Origin: Thermoplasmata archaeon
Lineage (GTDB): Archaea > Thermoplasmatota > Thermoplasmata > Thermoplasmatales > Thermoplasmataceae
NCBI GenBank assembly: GCA_021797525.1
Contig: JAJZZQ010000057.1
Coordinates: 1-7,727, forward strand
Direction: 5' to 3'
DNA length: 7,727 nt
The notes under the pieces are model-generated. The model saw nothing but the letters and a program-made list of their open reading frames with translations, was not told the origin of the DNA and made no database searches. Positions 6,498 through 7,727 of the stretch are shown here, piece after piece. Position numbers and translations under genes: made by a program. The number at the start of each line of letters is the position of its first letter. The stretch's first letter is position 1.

Positions 6498-7075
6498 ATC
6501 CGAGGATGAAATTGATAATAGCAATAGCGGTTGCGTTAGTGCTTCCTACTGTTGCCATAGCTGATGTTATGGTGACAGGGTCGGTTAATGTGCAGGGCTC
6601 TAATATCTCAGGCGTCTGGTCATTTACATATGGTCCAAATGCTCCCCAGGCGGCCGGATTCGCATCTATAAGCCCTACAAGTACCAATATGGCAGATGTT
6701 GACATTGAGAATACACTGAATATGAGTGTATTTGTCATCGATGCATTCCAGATTAACTTTGAGTCCACTGGGACATTTTACATGAATGTAACTGTGAGTT
6801 CAAGCTTTGGCGGCGATGCGCAACTTTATTATTCGACTTCACCTATGACTTTGTCTGACTTTACAGGAGAAAGCCCATCATCTATAGCCACAACTGCTCC
6901 GTCGCCAGTATCAGGAAGTGGAGTTCATGAATTCTCACTTACAACAACGACTCTTCAGTCAGCCACATTCACCATAAGCTCAACTAGTGATCATATATAC
7001 CTTGGATTTTACCTGAATGCTGGGACCTCTGGTGGAGAAGTGCTTTCCTTCACTGGGACGCTCATCTCTGTATAG
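6494..7075 (+). CDS. Secreted beta-rich protein 3, divergent paralogue
   Basis: A secreted protein of 193 residues whose ATG overlaps the gene 2 stop (ATGA, 6494-6497), which suggests translational coupling; only GGGGGG about 6 nt upstream could serve as a ribosome site. The signal peptide keeps the family layout (R4, K6, hydrophobic core, P18, AIA cleaved before D24), and the mature part starts D-V-M-V-T-G-S-V-N-V-Q-G-S-N-I-S. Further on it has diverged: G-P-N is kept, W-T-P becomes S-P-T, and the MGT[VI]DLEG block becomes M-A-D-V-D-I-E-N. A Ser/Thr/Pro-rich stretch lies around 130-150, and a C-terminal YLGFYLNAGTSGGE matches the family ending. No Lys, Arg or Cys is in the mature part; sequons are N-I-S, N-M-S and N-V-T. 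The divergence and last position suggest a minor or specialised subunit (tip, anchor or bundling factor), which is inference. Transcription likely stops at the T-run just after it. Confidence 0.85.
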   Translation: MNPRMKLIIAIAVALVLPTVAIADVMVTGSVNVQGSNISGVWSFTYGPNAPQAAGFASISPTSTNMADVDIENTLNMSVFVIDAFQINFESTGTFYMNVTVSSSFGGDAQLYYSTSPMTLSDFTGESPSSIATTAPSPVSGSGVHEFSLTTTTLQSATFTISSTSDHIYLGFYLNAGTSGGEVLSFTGTLISV

Positions 7076-7082
7076 ATTTAAA

Positions 7083-7109
7083 TTATTATTTTTTTTTTTA
7101 CTTATTTTT
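7083..7109 (+). terminator. Oligo-T terminator of the secreted-protein operon
   Basis: Eleven consecutive T (7089-7099) followed by ACTTATTTTT, starting 8 nt after the stop codon of secreted protein 3. Archaeal RNA polymerase terminates at such T-runs without needing a hairpin, and no stem precedes it here. Confidence 0.75.
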
Positions 7110-7211
7110 CAAGTGACTTATCTGCACAGCACAGATTATCATAGATAGTGTATTGAATCTGCTGTAAAATTGAAAAGGTCCTGCACAATTCGGATTTGAA
7201 GAGGCGAAAAT
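7110..7211 (+). mobile_element. Probable left end of the IS256-type element
   Basis: This stretch between the operon terminator and the transposase start should contain the left terminal inverted repeat of the IS, perhaps near 7141-7175. The boundary is a guess from position because the right end is outside the window and no target duplication can be checked. Confidence 0.35.
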
Positions 7212-7727
7212 ATGCAGAACCAGTTAGATGTATTGAAAGAGATAATAAGTATTTTCCTGAAGGACAGCAAGGAAGGAAAGAAACAGCTCATAGAGTGGTT
7301 TCTCAATGACGTCATGGAGGAAGAGGCAAGAGTACAGCTCTCATCCATGCCATACGAGAGAACAGAAGAAAGGAAAGGACACAGGAACGGAACGAGAACA
7401 AGGAAACTGAAGACAGTCGACGGTGCACTGGAACTGAAGAAACCACAGATAAGGGAGTTTCCCTTTCAGACCAAGGTGTTCGAGAGATATTCAAGGGTTG
7501 AGAAGGCTCTCCATTCCGTCATACTGGAATCGTACATACAGGGTGTTTCGACAAGAAATGTCATGAACGTTGTTGAATCTCTCGGTGTTGAGAACATTTC
7601 CGCATCGTATGTCTCAGCACTTGCGTCTGAACTGGATGCAAAGGTGAAATCATTCCTTGAAAGGAGTATAGACCGACCCATGAAATTCATCTACATAGAT
7701 GCGACATACTTCAAGATAAGGGAGAAT
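7212..7727 (+). CDS. IS256 (Mutator)-family transposase, 5' part, runs off the right edge
   Basis: The first 172 codons of a Mutator-type DDE transposase that moves its element by cut-and-paste or copy-out. Features typical of the family are an N-terminal helical region, a basic block R-K-G-H-R-N-G-T-R-T-R-K-L-K-T followed by G-A-L-E-L-K-K-P-Q-I-R (DNA-binding region), F-x-R-Y-S-R-V-E-K-A-L, Y-I-Q-G-V-S-T-R-N-V, and FIYIDATYFKIRE, where D163 is the first catalytic Asp. The remaining DDE residues lie beyond the right edge. GAGG at 7201-7204 is a fair ribosome site for the ATG at 7212. The reading frame is intact throughout, so the element may be active. The IS left end must lie between the operon terminator and the start codon, but its inverted repeat cannot be confirmed without the right end. 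Confidence 0.92.
   Translation, partial: MQNQLDVLKEIISIFLKDSKEGKKQLIEWFLNDVMEEEARVQLSSMPYERTEERKGHRNGTRTRKLKTVDGALELKKPQIREFPFQTKVFERYSRVEKALHSVILESYIQGVSTRNVMNVVESLGVENISASYVSALASELDAKVKSFLERSIDRPMKFIYIDATYFKIREN

Noticed and set aside
5345..7075. Type IV pilins or archaellins
   Set aside because: The signal peptides end in A-x-A followed by D-V-M, with the hydrophobic core removed on cleavage; class III signals are cut before the hydrophobic core.

Overview
The window looks archaeal and most likely comes from a thermoacidophilic member of the Thermoplasmatota (Thermoplasma/Ferroplasma/Cuniculiplasma type). The reasons are AT-rich promoters with TATA-like boxes close to start codons (leaderless or short-leader transcripts), GGAGG ribosome sites mainly at internal operon genes, a signal peptidase of the archaeal/ER (Ser-His-Asp) type, an oligo-T terminator, and secreted proteins almost free of Lys and Arg. 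The taxon is an inference from sequence style; no rRNA or other marker gene is present.

Layout. 1-529 (minus): 5' part of a DNA N4/N6 methyltransferase running off the left edge. 678-995 or 1004 (minus): small Rieske [2Fe-2S] ferredoxin. 1286-1873 (minus): broken remnant of an IS4/IS1634-type transposase. 2199-4367 (plus): probable operon of a winged-helix regulator, a three-helix membrane protein of unknown function, and a Sec11/SipW-type signal peptidase I. 4368 to about 5290: a long non-coding gap with two small inverted repeats. 5345-7075 (plus): three tandem, paralogous, secreted beta-rich proteins with identical 23-residue signal-peptide geometry, ending at an 11-T terminator. 7212-7727 (plus): 5' part of an IS256 (Mutator)-type transposase running off the right edge.

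The most interesting part is 2199-7075. A regulator, a membrane protein, a signal peptidase and three secreted beta-sandwich-like proteins sit together on one strand between two transposase genes. The arrangement recalls the Bacillus tapA-sipW-tasA matrix-fibre operon (SipW is an ER-type signal peptidase serving TasA) and the TasA-like archaeal bundling pilin AbpA. The secreted proteins have Sec signal peptides cut at AxA, not class III prepilin signals. Their mature N-termini share a D-V-M-[IV]-[TS]-G beta-strand that could act as a donor strand in polymerisation. I infer a candidate extracellular filament or matrix locus adapted to acid. Mature proteins 2 and 3 contain no Lys or Arg, and protein 1 contains one Lys. 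A perfect 9-bp hairpin with a GAAA loop lies between genes 1 and 2 and could set the ratio of subunit 1 to subunits 2 and 3. The link to TasA is by architecture and context only and has not been tested by structure or profile search.
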